A DNA stretch of 64,000 nucleotides from JAABQG01 sp963726365 (GTDB lineage Bacteria > Pseudomonadota > Gammaproteobacteria > Burkholderiales > Burkholderiaceae_C). The stretch is from positions 557,934 to 621,933 of the forward strand of contig CAVSCI010000003.1 of NCBI GenBank assembly GCA_963726365.1, given 5' to 3'. The translations under genes were made by a program, and so were the position numbers. Shown here in pieces: positions 56,542 through 64,000 of the stretch (position 1 is its first letter; each line of letters starts with the position of its first letter). Below the pieces are notes generated by a model. It saw only the letters and a list, made by a program, of their open reading frames with translations. It was not told where the DNA came from and ran no database searches.

Positions 56542-58401
56542 ATGACCCTGCGCACCACACTTGATTTCCTGCTCTACGACTGGCTGCGGGTAGACAGCCT
56601 CAACGACAGGGCCCGCTTTGCCGACCACTCGCGCGAGACCTTCGACGCGGTGCTCGATACCTGCGAGCGCATCGCTCGGGAGAAATACGCGCCGTTCAAC
56701 CGGCTGGTGGACACCCAGGAGCCGCACTTCGACGGTGAAAGGGTGATCCTGCCGCAGGCCACGCACGATGCCCAGAAGGCCTATGCCGCGTCGGGCATGC
56801 TCAGCGCGGCGCAGGACTACGACATCGGTGGCATGCAGCTGCCCTACACGGTGGAGGCGGCGGCCAACGGCTTCTTTGCCATGGCCTCGGTCAGCATCGG
56901 CTCCGGCATGCTGACCACCGGCAACGCCAATCTGCTCATGGTGCACGGCAACGAACTGCAGAAGCAGGTGTTCGCGCTCAACGAATTCTCGGGGCGCTTC
57001 TCGGGCACCATGTGCCTGAGCGAACCGCAGGCGGGCTCGTCCTTGAGCGACGTGGTGACGCGTGCAACGCCGGATGGAAAGGATTTCGAGGCTGATCCGC
57101 TCGGCGCGCGCTACCGGCTCAAGGGCAACAAGATGTGGATCTCGGCCGGCGAGCACGAGCTGACCGAGAACATCATCCACCTGGTGCTGGCCAAGATCCC
57201 CGGACCGGATGGCAAGCTGGTGCCCGGCACGCGCGGCATTTCGCTCTTCATCGTGCCCAAGAAGCTTGTGGGCGTCGATGGTCAACTCACCGGCGAACGC
57301 AATGACGTGGCGCTGGCCGGCCTGAACCACAAATGCGGCTGGCGCGGCACCACCAACACCTTGCTGAATTTCGGCGAGGGCAAATACCCGGTGCGTGGCG
57401 AAGCGGGCGGGGGACTGGACGGCGCCGGCGCCGGCGCCGTGGGCTACCTGGTCGGCCAGCCCGGCAAAGGGCTGCACTGCATGTTCCACATGATGAACGA
57501 GGCGCGCATCGGCGTGGGCCTGGCGGCCACCATGCTCGGCATGGCGGGCTATGAAGCCAGCCTGGACTACGCCAGGAACCGTCCGCAAGGACGACCGATG
57601 GGCCCAGGCGGCAAGGACGCGGCCCTGCCGCAGATCCGCATCATCGAACACGCCGATGTCAAGCGCATGCTGCTGGCGCAGAAGGCCTACTGCGAGGGCG
57701 CGCTGGCCCTTGAGCTGTACTGCGCGCGGCTGGTGGACGAGCAGCACACGGCAGATGCCACGGCCGCCGACGAGGCCCGCCTGCTGCTGGAGGTGCTCAC
57801 GCCGATCGCCAAGAGCTGGCCCAGCGAATGGTGCCTGGAGGCGAACAGCCTGGCCATTCAGGTTCATGGGGGCTACGGCTACACGCGCGACTTCCCGGTC
57901 GAGCAGTACTGGCGCGACAACCGCCTGAACATGATCCACGAGGGCACGCACGGCATCCAGGGCATGGACCTGCTGGGCCGCAAGGTGTTGATGGAAGACG
58001 GCCAGGGCCTGAAACTGCTGGCCGCGCGCATGCACGCCACCATCGAAAAGGCCGGGTTGATCGCGGATCTGGCCCCCCATGCCAGCGCGCTGGGCGAGGC
58101 GTTGCGCCATGTCGGCAGCGCCACGAAAGCCGCATGGGCCACCGGCAACCCGACCGACGCGCTGGCCAATGCCGTGCCCTACCTGCAGGCCTTTGGCCAC
58201 ACGGTGCTGGCCTGGATCTGGCTGGACGTGTCCCTGGCCTCGCGCACCGAAGCCGCAGGCCGCGCCACCCCCGCCCATGCGGGCCGGCTGGCCGCCGCGC
58301 GTTATTTCTTCCACTACGAACTGCCGAAAATCGGTGCCTGGCTCAAGGTGGTGGAGACGCGCGACCTGACCTGCGCTGAACTCGCCGAGGAGGCCTTCTG
58401 A
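56542..58401 (+). CDS. Acyl-CoA dehydrogenase with C-terminal extension
   Basis: 619-residue FAD enzyme for the first step of beta-oxidation. Flavin and substrate motifs are seen in GRFSGTMCLSEPQAGSSLSD, KMWISAGEHE and NEARIGVGLAATMLGMAGYE. The catalytic-base region is IHEGTHGIQGMDLLGRKV, and GGYGYTRDFPVEQYWRDNR precedes it. The roughly 150-residue C-terminal extension is the Acyl-CoA_dh_C domain found in longer-chain or broad-range bacterial members. Its stop overlaps the ATG of the next gene by one base, so they are coupled. Confidence 0.93.
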   Translation: MTLRTTLDFLLYDWLRVDSLNDRARFADHSRETFDAVLDTCERIAREKYAPFNRLVDTQEPHFDGERVILPQATHDAQKAYAASGMLSAAQDYDIGGMQLPYTVEAAANGFFAMASVSIGSGMLTTGNANLLMVHGNELQKQVFALNEFSGRFSGTMCLSEPQAGSSLSDVVTRATPDGKDFEADPLGARYRLKGNKMWISAGEHELTENIIHLVLAKIPGPDGKLVPGTRGISLFIVPKKLVGVDGQLTGERNDVALAGLNHKCGWRGTTNTLLNFGEGKYPVRGEAGGGLDGAGAGAVGYLVGQPGKGLHCMFHMMNEARIGVGLAATMLGMAGYEASLDYARNRPQGRPMGPGGKDAALPQIRIIEHADVKRMLLAQKAYCEGALALELYCARLVDEQHTADATAADEARLLLEVLTPIAKSWPSEWCLEANSLAIQVHGGYGYTRDFPVEQYWRDNRLNMIHEGTHGIQGMDLLGRKVLMEDGQGLKLLAARMHATIEKAGLIADLAPHASALGEALRHVGSATKAAWATGNPTDALANAVPYLQAFGHTVLAWIWLDVSLASRTEAAGRATPAHAGRLAAARYFFHYELPKIGAWLKVVETRDLTCAELAEEAF

Positions 58402-58703
58402 TGCTCAAGCACATCGTGATGTGGAAATTCAAGGAGCATGCCGAGGGCGCCGACAAGGCCACCAACCTGCGCCGGGCGAAGGTTCTCCTGGACGCCTGTG
58501 CGGATATCGCCCCGGGGACAGTGCGCTTCGAGGTCGCCATCGCACAATCCGGCCTTGAGTGCACGTACGACCTCGTGCTGTACACCGAGTTCGAGGACCA
58601 GGAAGCCCTCGACGCCTACCAGCACCATCCCCGGCATGTGGCGCTCAAGCCCTTCATCGCTGCGGTGCGCCTGGAGCGTCAGTGCATGGATTACCTCGTC
58701 TGA
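58401..58703 (+). CDS. Dabb family (stress-responsive alpha/beta barrel) protein
   Basis: 100-residue ferredoxin-like-fold protein. MLKHIVMWKFKEHAEG is the family signature, with the C-terminal YQHHPRHVALKPFI. Dabb proteins form dimeric barrels; some act as cyclases or decarboxylases, others have no known reaction. It overlaps the upstream acyl-CoA dehydrogenase by one base, so it may help process the same substrate. Confidence 0.9.
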   Translation: MLKHIVMWKFKEHAEGADKATNLRRAKVLLDACADIAPGTVRFEVAIAQSGLECTYDLVLYTEFEDQEALDAYQHHPRHVALKPFIAAVRLERQCMDYLV

Positions 58704-58736
58704 ACCCTTGATTCACCCACACCCACCGGAGACACC

Positions 58737-59531
58737 ATGACCCCACGCACCGTTCAACAATTGTTCGACCTCAAGGGCAAGACCGCCCTGGTCACCGGCG
58801 GCTCGCGCGGCCTGGGGCTGCAGATGGCCCATGCCCTCGGCGAGGCGGGCGCGCGCATCATGCTCAGTTCGCGCAAGGCGGGCGACCTGGAGACCGCCGT
58901 GGCCGACCTGCAGGCCGCCGGCATCGACGCGCGCTGGATTGCCGCGGACTGCGCGGTGGAGGCCGACATCCGCCGCCTGGCCGACGAGACCCTGGAGCGC
59001 ATGGGCCCGGTGGACATTCTGGTCAACAACGCCGGTGCCGCCTGGGGCGCGCCCGCCGAGGACTACCCGGTGGAGGCCTGGGACAAGGTGATGAACCTCA
59101 ACGTGCGCGGTTATTTCATCCTGAGCCAGCACATTGCCAAGCACAGCATGATTGCGCGCCGGGCAGGGCGCATCATCAACATCGCCTCCATCGCCGGCCT
59201 GGGCGGCAACCCGCCCGAGATGCAGACCATCGCCTACAACACCTCCAAGGGCGCGGTGATCAACTTCACCCGCGCACTGGCCGCCGAATGGGGCCGCTAC
59301 AACATCACCGTCAACGCCATCTGTCCGGGCTTCTTCCCGAGCAAGATGACCATGGGCACGCTCAAGGCGCTGGGCGAGGAAAAGCTCGCCGCCAACGCGC
59401 CGCTGCGCCGCCTGGGCGACGACGAGGACCTCAAGGGCCTGACGCTGCTGTACGCGTCCGACGCCGGCAAGCACATCACCGGCCAGTGGCTGGCGGTGGA
59501 CGGCGGCGTGAGCGTGGTGACCGGAGGATGA
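58737..59531 (+). CDS. SDR family oxidoreductase
   Basis: 264-residue short-chain dehydrogenase. Cofactor motif VTGGSRGLGLQMAHAL, structural NNAG (LVNNAGAAWG), catalytic Ser in NIASIAGLGG and the Tyr-Lys pair in IAYNTSKGAV are all in place. The C-terminal ITGQWLAVDGGVSVVTG is typical of 3-ketoacyl reductase-like SDRs. Its TGA overlaps the following thioesterase ATG. Confidence 0.92.
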   Translation: MTPRTVQQLFDLKGKTALVTGGSRGLGLQMAHALGEAGARIMLSSRKAGDLETAVADLQAAGIDARWIAADCAVEADIRRLADETLERMGPVDILVNNAGAAWGAPAEDYPVEAWDKVMNLNVRGYFILSQHIAKHSMIARRAGRIINIASIAGLGGNPPEMQTIAYNTSKGAVINFTRALAAEWGRYNITVNAICPGFFPSKMTMGTLKALGEEKLAANAPLRRLGDDEDLKGLTLLYASDAGKHITGQWLAVDGGVSVVTGG

Positions 59532-59977
59532 GTTTTCCGTTTGGCGCCCACATCCCGTTCGTGACGCTGCTCGGCTTCACGCTGGAGGTGTTCGCGGGCG
59601 GCGAATCCGAGATTCACTATGCGCCCAAACCCGAACACCTGAACTCGTTCGACGTGACCCATGGCGGCGCGTGCATGACGCTGCTCGACGTGGTCATGGC
59701 GACAGCCGCCCGCAGCGTGAACCACGAGATGGGTGTGGTCACCATCGAGATGAAGACCAGCTTCATGCGCCCGGCGAAGGTGGCGCCCGGCGGCACGCTG
59801 GTCGCCAGGGGACGCCTGATGCACCGCACCAAATCGATGGCCTTCACCGAGGGCACGATTTATGACGCTGCGGGCCTGGCCTGCGCGCACGCCACCGGTA
59901 CCTTCAAGTATGTGAACCGCCCGGCAGACAGCAAAACCCCGGCCGGAATAGTCCATCCGCAGATTTCAACCGACTGA
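59528..59977 (+). CDS. PaaI-like hotdog-fold thioesterase
   Basis: 149-residue acyl-CoA thioesterase. The hotdog signature is NSFDVTHGGACMTLLDVVMA, with the Asp in the central helix, and GVVTIEMKTSFMRPAKVA in the following strands. It may release CoA from dead-end intermediates. The ATG at 59528 (after GGAGG) overlaps the SDR stop, giving coupled translation. Confidence 0.9.
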   Translation: MSFPFGAHIPFVTLLGFTLEVFAGGESEIHYAPKPEHLNSFDVTHGGACMTLLDVVMATAARSVNHEMGVVTIEMKTSFMRPAKVAPGGTLVARGRLMHRTKSMAFTEGTIYDAAGLACAHATGTFKYVNRPADSKTPAGIVHPQISTD

Positions 59978-60008
59978 ACACCGGAAATATCGATCAAATC
60001 GGCACTAA

Positions 60009-60053
60009 CCCAGCGTCGAATGGTCATCATCAGCTATCAAAAGCGTATCAACC
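60009..60053 (+). repeat. 45-base palindromic element, intergenic copy
   Basis: Begins CCCAGCGTCGAATGGTC and contains AGCTATCAAAAGCGTATC. It matches the purL copy at 34 of 45 positions without gaps. It lies between the thioesterase and MDR genes and reaches into the ribosome-binding region of the latter. Confidence 0.78.
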
Positions 60054-60064
60054 AAGGAATTTCC

Positions 60065-61081
60065 ATGCCTCAGAACAAACAAGTCCTGCTCGACAACCGC
60101 CCCGAGGGCGAAGCCACAGCGGCCAACTTCAAGCTCGTCACCACCGAAACCCCGCCGCTGCAGGACGGCCAGGTGCTGGTGCAGCACCACTTCCTGAGCC
60201 TGGACCCCTACATGCGCGGTCGCATGAATGCCGGCAAGAGCTACGCCCAGCCGCAACCGCTGGGTGCGGTCATGCAGGGCGGCATCGTCGGCGAGGTGGT
60301 CGAGTCGAAGAACCCCCGCTTCCAGCCCGGTGACAAGGTGGTCGGCATGGGTGGCTGGCAGCAGTACAGCGTGGTCGATGCGAACCAGCCCGGCGCGCTG
60401 CGCAAGGTCGACACCACCCATGTGCCGCTGAGCCACTACCTGGGCGCGGTCGGCATGCCCGGCGTCACGGCCTGGTATGGCCTGGTCAAGATCATCGCGC
60501 CCAAGGCCGGTGAAACCATGGTGATCAGCGCCGCCACCGGCGCGGTGGGCAGCGCCTTCGCGGCCCTGGCCAAGGCGCGCGGCTGCCGCGTGGTCGGCAT
60601 TGCCGGCGGCCCGGACAAATGCAAGTACGCCGTCGACGAACTCGGCTTCGACGCCTGCATCGACTACAAGGTGCACAAGGATGCCGGTTCACTTTCCAAA
60701 GCCCTCAAGGACGCTTGCCCCGACGGCATCGACGGCTACTTCGAGAACGTCGGCGGCATGATCCTGGACGCCGTGCTCACGCGCATGAACGCCTTCGGCC
60801 GCATCGCGGTGTGCGGGATGATCGCCGGCTACGACGGCGCGCCGCTGCCCATCACCTACCCGGCGCTGATCCTGGTGAACCGGCTGAAGGTGCAGGGCTT
60901 CATCGTCAGCGAACACATGGAGATCTGGCCCGAGGCGCTGGCCGAACTTGGCCAACTGGTGGCCACCGGCAAGCTCAAGCCGCGCGAGAGCATTGCCCAG
61001 GGCATCGAAGCCGCGCCGGAAGCCTTCCTCGGCCTGCTCAAGGGCAGGAACTTCGGCAAGCAGCTGGTCAAGGTCAACTGA
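60065..61081 (+). CDS. NADP-dependent MDR oxidoreductase (CurA/leukotriene-reductase-like)
   Basis: 338-residue zinc-independent medium-chain reductase of the YncB/CurA/PTGR group, which reduces alpha,beta-unsaturated carbonyl compounds. HFLSLDPYMRGRM is the group's N-terminal signature, and the NADPH motif is AATGAVGSAFAALAKARG. The ATG at 60065 has AAGGAA 7 bases upstream; the preceding in-frame region is a repeat element. The substrate is not evident. Confidence 0.92.
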   Translation: MPQNKQVLLDNRPEGEATAANFKLVTTETPPLQDGQVLVQHHFLSLDPYMRGRMNAGKSYAQPQPLGAVMQGGIVGEVVESKNPRFQPGDKVVGMGGWQQYSVVDANQPGALRKVDTTHVPLSHYLGAVGMPGVTAWYGLVKIIAPKAGETMVISAATGAVGSAFAALAKARGCRVVGIAGGPDKCKYAVDELGFDACIDYKVHKDAGSLSKALKDACPDGIDGYFENVGGMILDAVLTRMNAFGRIAVCGMIAGYDGAPLPITYPALILVNRLKVQGFIVSEHMEIWPEALAELGQLVATGKLKPRESIAQGIEAAPEAFLGLLKGRNFGKQLVKVN

Positions 61082-61106
61082 TTGGCCTGGCGCCTGGAGA
61101 TTCCTC

Positions 61107-62063
61107 ATGAGCGACCTCATCCTGCATCACTACCCCACGTCGCCGTTTTCTGAAAAGATCCGGCTGATCCTGGGCTACAAACAGCTGGCCTGGAAGTCGG
61201 TGATCATTCCGCAGATCATGCCCAAGCCGGATGTGGTGGCGCTCACCGGTGGCTACCGCAAGACGCCGTTCCTGCAGATCGGCGCCGACATCTATTGCGA
61301 CAGCGCGCTGATCTGCGACGTGCTGGAACGCCGCCAGCCCACGCCCACGCTGTACCCGGCGCACCAGATGGGCCTGGCGCGCATCGTGGCGCAGTGGGCC
61401 GACGAAAAGCTGTTCTGGGCGGCCATGGCCTGGAACTTCTCGCCGCGCGGCGCCGCGCAGATGTTCGGGGGCTCGCCGGACGCCCCCGTGGAGCAGTGGG
61501 GCCTGCAGGCCAAGGTGTTTGGCGACGACCGGGCCAAGATGCGCGTGGGCATGGCACGCCTGCCCGCGCCCGATGCGGCCGCCGCCTACCGCAGCTACCT
61601 GCGGCGCCTGTCCGACATGCTGGAGGGCCAGGCCTTCCTGCTCGGTGCCGAGCCCAGCGTTGCCGACTTTGCCGCCTACCACCCGCTCTGGTTCACCCGC
61701 ACCCGGACCAGCGCGATGGCCGGCATCCTGGACGCCACGCCCGCCGTGCTGGCCTGGATGGACCGCATGGCCGCGATTGGCCACGGCGCGATGGAAAAGT
61801 ACAGCGCTACTGAAGCCATAGCGCTCTGCGCCCGTTCCACGCTGGCCATGCCTCAAAACGAGCCATTTTTCGACGAGCACGGCATCCCCCTGGGCAGCCA
61901 GGTCAGCATCGCCGCCGAGAGCTTCGGCGTCGAGCCCACCGAGGGCGAACTGATCGCCGCCACCCGCATGCACTACACCCTGCGCCGCACCGACGAGCGC
62001 GCCGGCACGGTGCACGTTCACTTTCCCCGCATCGGCTACATCCTCAAGAAAGCAAATCCATGA
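61107..62063 (+). CDS. Glutathione S-transferase family protein
   Basis: 318 residues, longer than the usual 200-230. The N-terminal thioredoxin-like domain has HHYPTSPFSEKIRLILGYK and RKTPFLQIGADIYCDSALIC (cis-Pro and the acidic glutathione site). The helical C-terminal domain ends near residue 225. A further 90 residues follow, starting with the repeat-encoded SATEAIALCARSTLA. The start at 61107 lies 25 bases after the MDR gene. Its TGA overlaps the next ATG. Confidence 0.88.
   Translation: MSDLILHHYPTSPFSEKIRLILGYKQLAWKSVIIPQIMPKPDVVALTGGYRKTPFLQIGADIYCDSALICDVLERRQPTPTLYPAHQMGLARIVAQWADEKLFWAAMAWNFSPRGAAQMFGGSPDAPVEQWGLQAKVFGDDRAKMRVGMARLPAPDAAAAYRSYLRRLSDMLEGQAFLLGAEPSVADFAAYHPLWFTRTRTSAMAGILDATPAVLAWMDRMAAIGHGAMEKYSATEAIALCARSTLAMPQNEPFFDEHGIPLGSQVSIAAESFGVEPTEGELIAATRMHYTLRRTDERAGTVHVHFPRIGYILKKANP
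61802..61845 (-). repeat. 44-base palindromic element, copy within the GST gene
   Basis: On the minus strand CCAGCGTGGAACGGGCGC is followed by GCTATGGCTTCAGTAGC and GCTG. It is antisense to the gene and translated. It matches the purL copy at about 31 of 44 positions without gaps. Confidence 0.75.
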
Positions 62064-62965
62064 TTTCCGACTTCAAAGGCAAGACCGCCGTTCTGACCGG
62101 CGCTGGTTCAGGCTTCGGCCTGGAGTGCGCGCGCATTGGGGCCCGCCTGGGCATGAACCTGGTGCTCGTTGACGTGCAGCAGGACGCACTGGACGCCGCC
62201 GCGGCCGAAATGCGTGCCGCTGGTGCGCAGGTGCTGGCCCGCAAAGTGGATGTGTCCAGCGCCGAGCAGATGGAGGCCCTGGCCGTGGTGACGCGTTCGC
62301 AGTTCGGCGCGCCTCATTTCGTGTTCAACAACGCCGGCGTCGGCGCCGGCGGACTGATCTGGGAAAACTCGGTCCGCGACTGGGAATGGGTGCTGGGCGT
62401 CAACCTGTGGGGCGTGATCCATGGCGTGCGCCTGTTCACGCCGATGATGCTCGAAGCCGCTGGTTCTGACCCCAACTACGAGGGGCACATCGTCAACACC
62501 GCCAGCATGGCCGGTTTGCTGACGCCGCCCAACATGGGCATCTACAACGTCAGCAAGCACGCGGTGGTCAGTCTGACCGAAACCCTGTACCAGGACCTGA
62601 AGCTGGTCAGCGACCAGGTCAGCGCCAGCGTGCTGTGCCCGTACTTCGTGCCCACCGGCATCAGCCAGAGCCATCGCAACCGCCCGGCGGACATGGTGGA
62701 TCAGAAACCCACGCAGAGCCAGCTCATCGGCCAGGCCATGAGCGACAAGGCGGTCGGCTCCGGCAAGGTGACCGCGGCCCAGGTGGCGCAAAAAGTGTTC
62801 GACGCCATCGTCGCCGACCAGTTCTACATCTTCAGCCACCCCAAGGCCCTGGGCAACGTGAGCGACCGCATGAATGCGATCGTGGGGCAGCAAAACCCGC
62901 CCGATCCCTTCGCCGAACGCCCGGAGATCGGCATCGGCCTGAAGGCGGCGCTGCGCGTGGCCTGA
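62060..62965 (+). CDS. SDR family oxidoreductase
   Basis: 301-residue short-chain dehydrogenase. Cofactor motif LTGAGSGFGLECARIG, FNNAGVGAGG, catalytic Ser in NTASMAGLLTPP and the Tyr-Lys pair in GIYNVSKHAVVSLTE are present. The longer substrate loop and C-terminus resemble SDRs acting on bulky or alkyl substrates. Its ATG overlaps the stop of the GST gene, closing the plus-strand block. Confidence 0.92.
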   Translation: MISDFKGKTAVLTGAGSGFGLECARIGARLGMNLVLVDVQQDALDAAAAEMRAAGAQVLARKVDVSSAEQMEALAVVTRSQFGAPHFVFNNAGVGAGGLIWENSVRDWEWVLGVNLWGVIHGVRLFTPMMLEAAGSDPNYEGHIVNTASMAGLLTPPNMGIYNVSKHAVVSLTETLYQDLKLVSDQVSASVLCPYFVPTGISQSHRNRPADMVDQKPTQSQLIGQAMSDKAVGSGKVTAAQVAQKVFDAIVADQFYIFSHPKALGNVSDRMNAIVGQQNPPDPFAERPEIGIGLKAALRVA

Positions 62966-63025
62966 CGTTCGAAGCGGCTCAGGCCCGGGCGCAGCGCCGG
63001 GCTGGCGCCGCGTGGGGAACAGCCT

Positions 63026-63813
63026 TCAGGGGCAGTTGTTGTGCAGCTTCCATTTGGCCTCGTGGCCGATGGCCTTGGCAAAGTCCGGCACCGTGCACCG
63101 GGCGACCTCGGCCGGGTCGAGCGGTTTGTTGGTGGCGGCCGAGGCCGGCGTGGCGGGCGCAGCGGGGGCTGACAGGCCGGCCTGCGGCATGGAGCGCAGG
63201 TCCGGCGGGCTGCTGCGGTAAACCCACTGCCCCACGACCATCGCCAGCCCTGCAAAAAGGGCCACCACCATCCCTTGCGCCAGGGTGCCGCCCGCGCCGG
63301 AGCGGCCGGCGCCTCGCAGACGCCGCCGGGGCAGAGTTGCGCCGCCTCGTGGTTGAACAGGTTATAGACCTTGCAGCCGATGCAGATGCCGAAGGCCGTC
63401 TCGAAGAACAGCAAGAGCAGGCAACTGGCGCAGACGATCAGATTGATCGGGCCGATCACATGGTTGATCACCATCAGAAACAGCATGGCCAGCGCCAGCA
63501 GAAAGCCGAAGGCCCAGGCAAAACGTTTTTGCGGCGCGCCCACGTATTCAGGCTGCTGCTTGCGCACCACCCATTGCCCGACGATCAGGCTGGGCGCGAA
63601 GCGCGGGTTGATGAAGATGCGGATCGTGAAGTCGACCAGGAACAGCACCACGAACACCCGCGTCGGCTGGAAATTGCCCACCAGCCAGGCGTTCATGAAC
63701 GCGATCAGCGCCAGGAAGAACAGGATGCCTGCGCTTGCGCGCACCGCACGCTCGTTCAATACCCGCACGGCATAGCCGTCGATCCTGTCGCCAAATTCAA
63801 AAAGGGTGCTCAT
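63026..63813 (-). pseudogene. DUF4395-type membrane protein, frameshifted as written
   Basis: About 262 residues after correction. The N-terminal part has several hydrophobic helices with VDFTIRIFINPRFAPSLIVG, the DUF4395 signature, and a Cys pair (FGICIGCKVYNLF, then LCPGGVCE). The C-terminal part, in another frame, has one helix (MVVALFAGLAMVVGQWVY) and a Cys-containing tail (VARCTVPDFAKAIGHEAKW). A missing base near 63300, in a GC-rich run, explains the shift. The function is unknown. Confidence 0.75.
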
Positions 63814-63961
63814 GGGGGTGCTGTTGAAAGCCTCGGGTTTGGGGGTGTCCTGATTGGATCATCCCCTTTGTCGGATCTGTGGATGCCAAGGGTATTTTTC
63901 CATGTCGCCAACGGGGCGATTCCCGGTGGCCAGCGCTGGCGCGCTGCGCCACAATGAAGGC

Positions 63962-64000
63962 ATGAGTTACACCCTGACCCTCGTCACCGGCGAGGAGGCT
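63962..64000 (+). CDS. Start of an unidentified gene, cut by the window end
   Basis: ATG followed by 12 codons (MSYTLTLVTGEEA) running off the window. GAAGG lies 5 bases upstream. Too short to identify. Confidence 0.4.
   Translation, partial: MSYTLTLVTGEEA

Overview
The window looks like chromosomal DNA of a betaproteobacterium, most likely a member of the Comamonadaceae close to Rhodoferax/Polaromonas. This is inferred from the high GC content, the gene orders dapC-dapD-pilU-dapE-prmB and smc-zipA-ligA, a phasin gene and the style of the Liv-type transporter and acyl-CoA genes. No rRNA, prophage, CRISPR array or complete insertion sequence is visible.

Layout. 1-1211: end of a YeeE/YedE transporter, tcdA, tRNA-Lys(TTT) and its terminator. 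1212-1833: intergenic DNA and a truncated IS4-type transposase. 1834-8024 (minus strand): a membrane-linked [NiFe]-hydrogenase operon, hynD, hupH-like, hynS, isp1, isp2, an unrecognised 148-residue gene, and hynL. It diverges from a hypC gene across one perfect FNR box. 8526-16805 (minus): small membrane proteins, an ABC-F ATPase, prmB and the lysine/diaminopimelate genes dapE, dapD, dapC with a lone pilU. 17058-24999 (plus): smc, zipA, ligA, def and a methyltransferase. 25009-33300: glnD, map, purL and a phasin. 33369-38480: a P-type Ca2+-ATPase, a universal stress protein and an RlhA-type U32 peptidase. 38555-41360: an acyltransferase-like membrane protein and a beta-propeller lipoprotein in DNA of different composition. 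41379-44989: parvulin, bolA, yciB, msrB, selO. 45143-62965 (plus): a long catabolic block of acyl-CoA ligase, a Liv-type ABC importer, beta-oxidation enzymes, SDRs, a thioesterase, an MDR reductase and a GST. 63026-63813: a DUF4395-type membrane protein.

Three themes stand out. (1) A 44-45 base element, CCCAGCGTNGAA... followed by a 17-base GCTA-N9-TAGC palindrome, occurs six times in full and twice in part. Most copies lie inside protein-coding genes, in both orientations and more than one frame. (2) The FNR-controlled Isp-type hydrogenase operon carries an extra unknown gene. (3) The Liv importer has LivF with Arg in place of the Walker A Lys and LivG with a degenerate signature; both changes fall in the same composite ATP site.

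Caution: ten genes, including essential ligA, def and dapC, are broken by eleven single-base indels, nearly all +1 insertions. This looks like residual sequencing error rather than gene decay, so these genes are probably intact in the organism.
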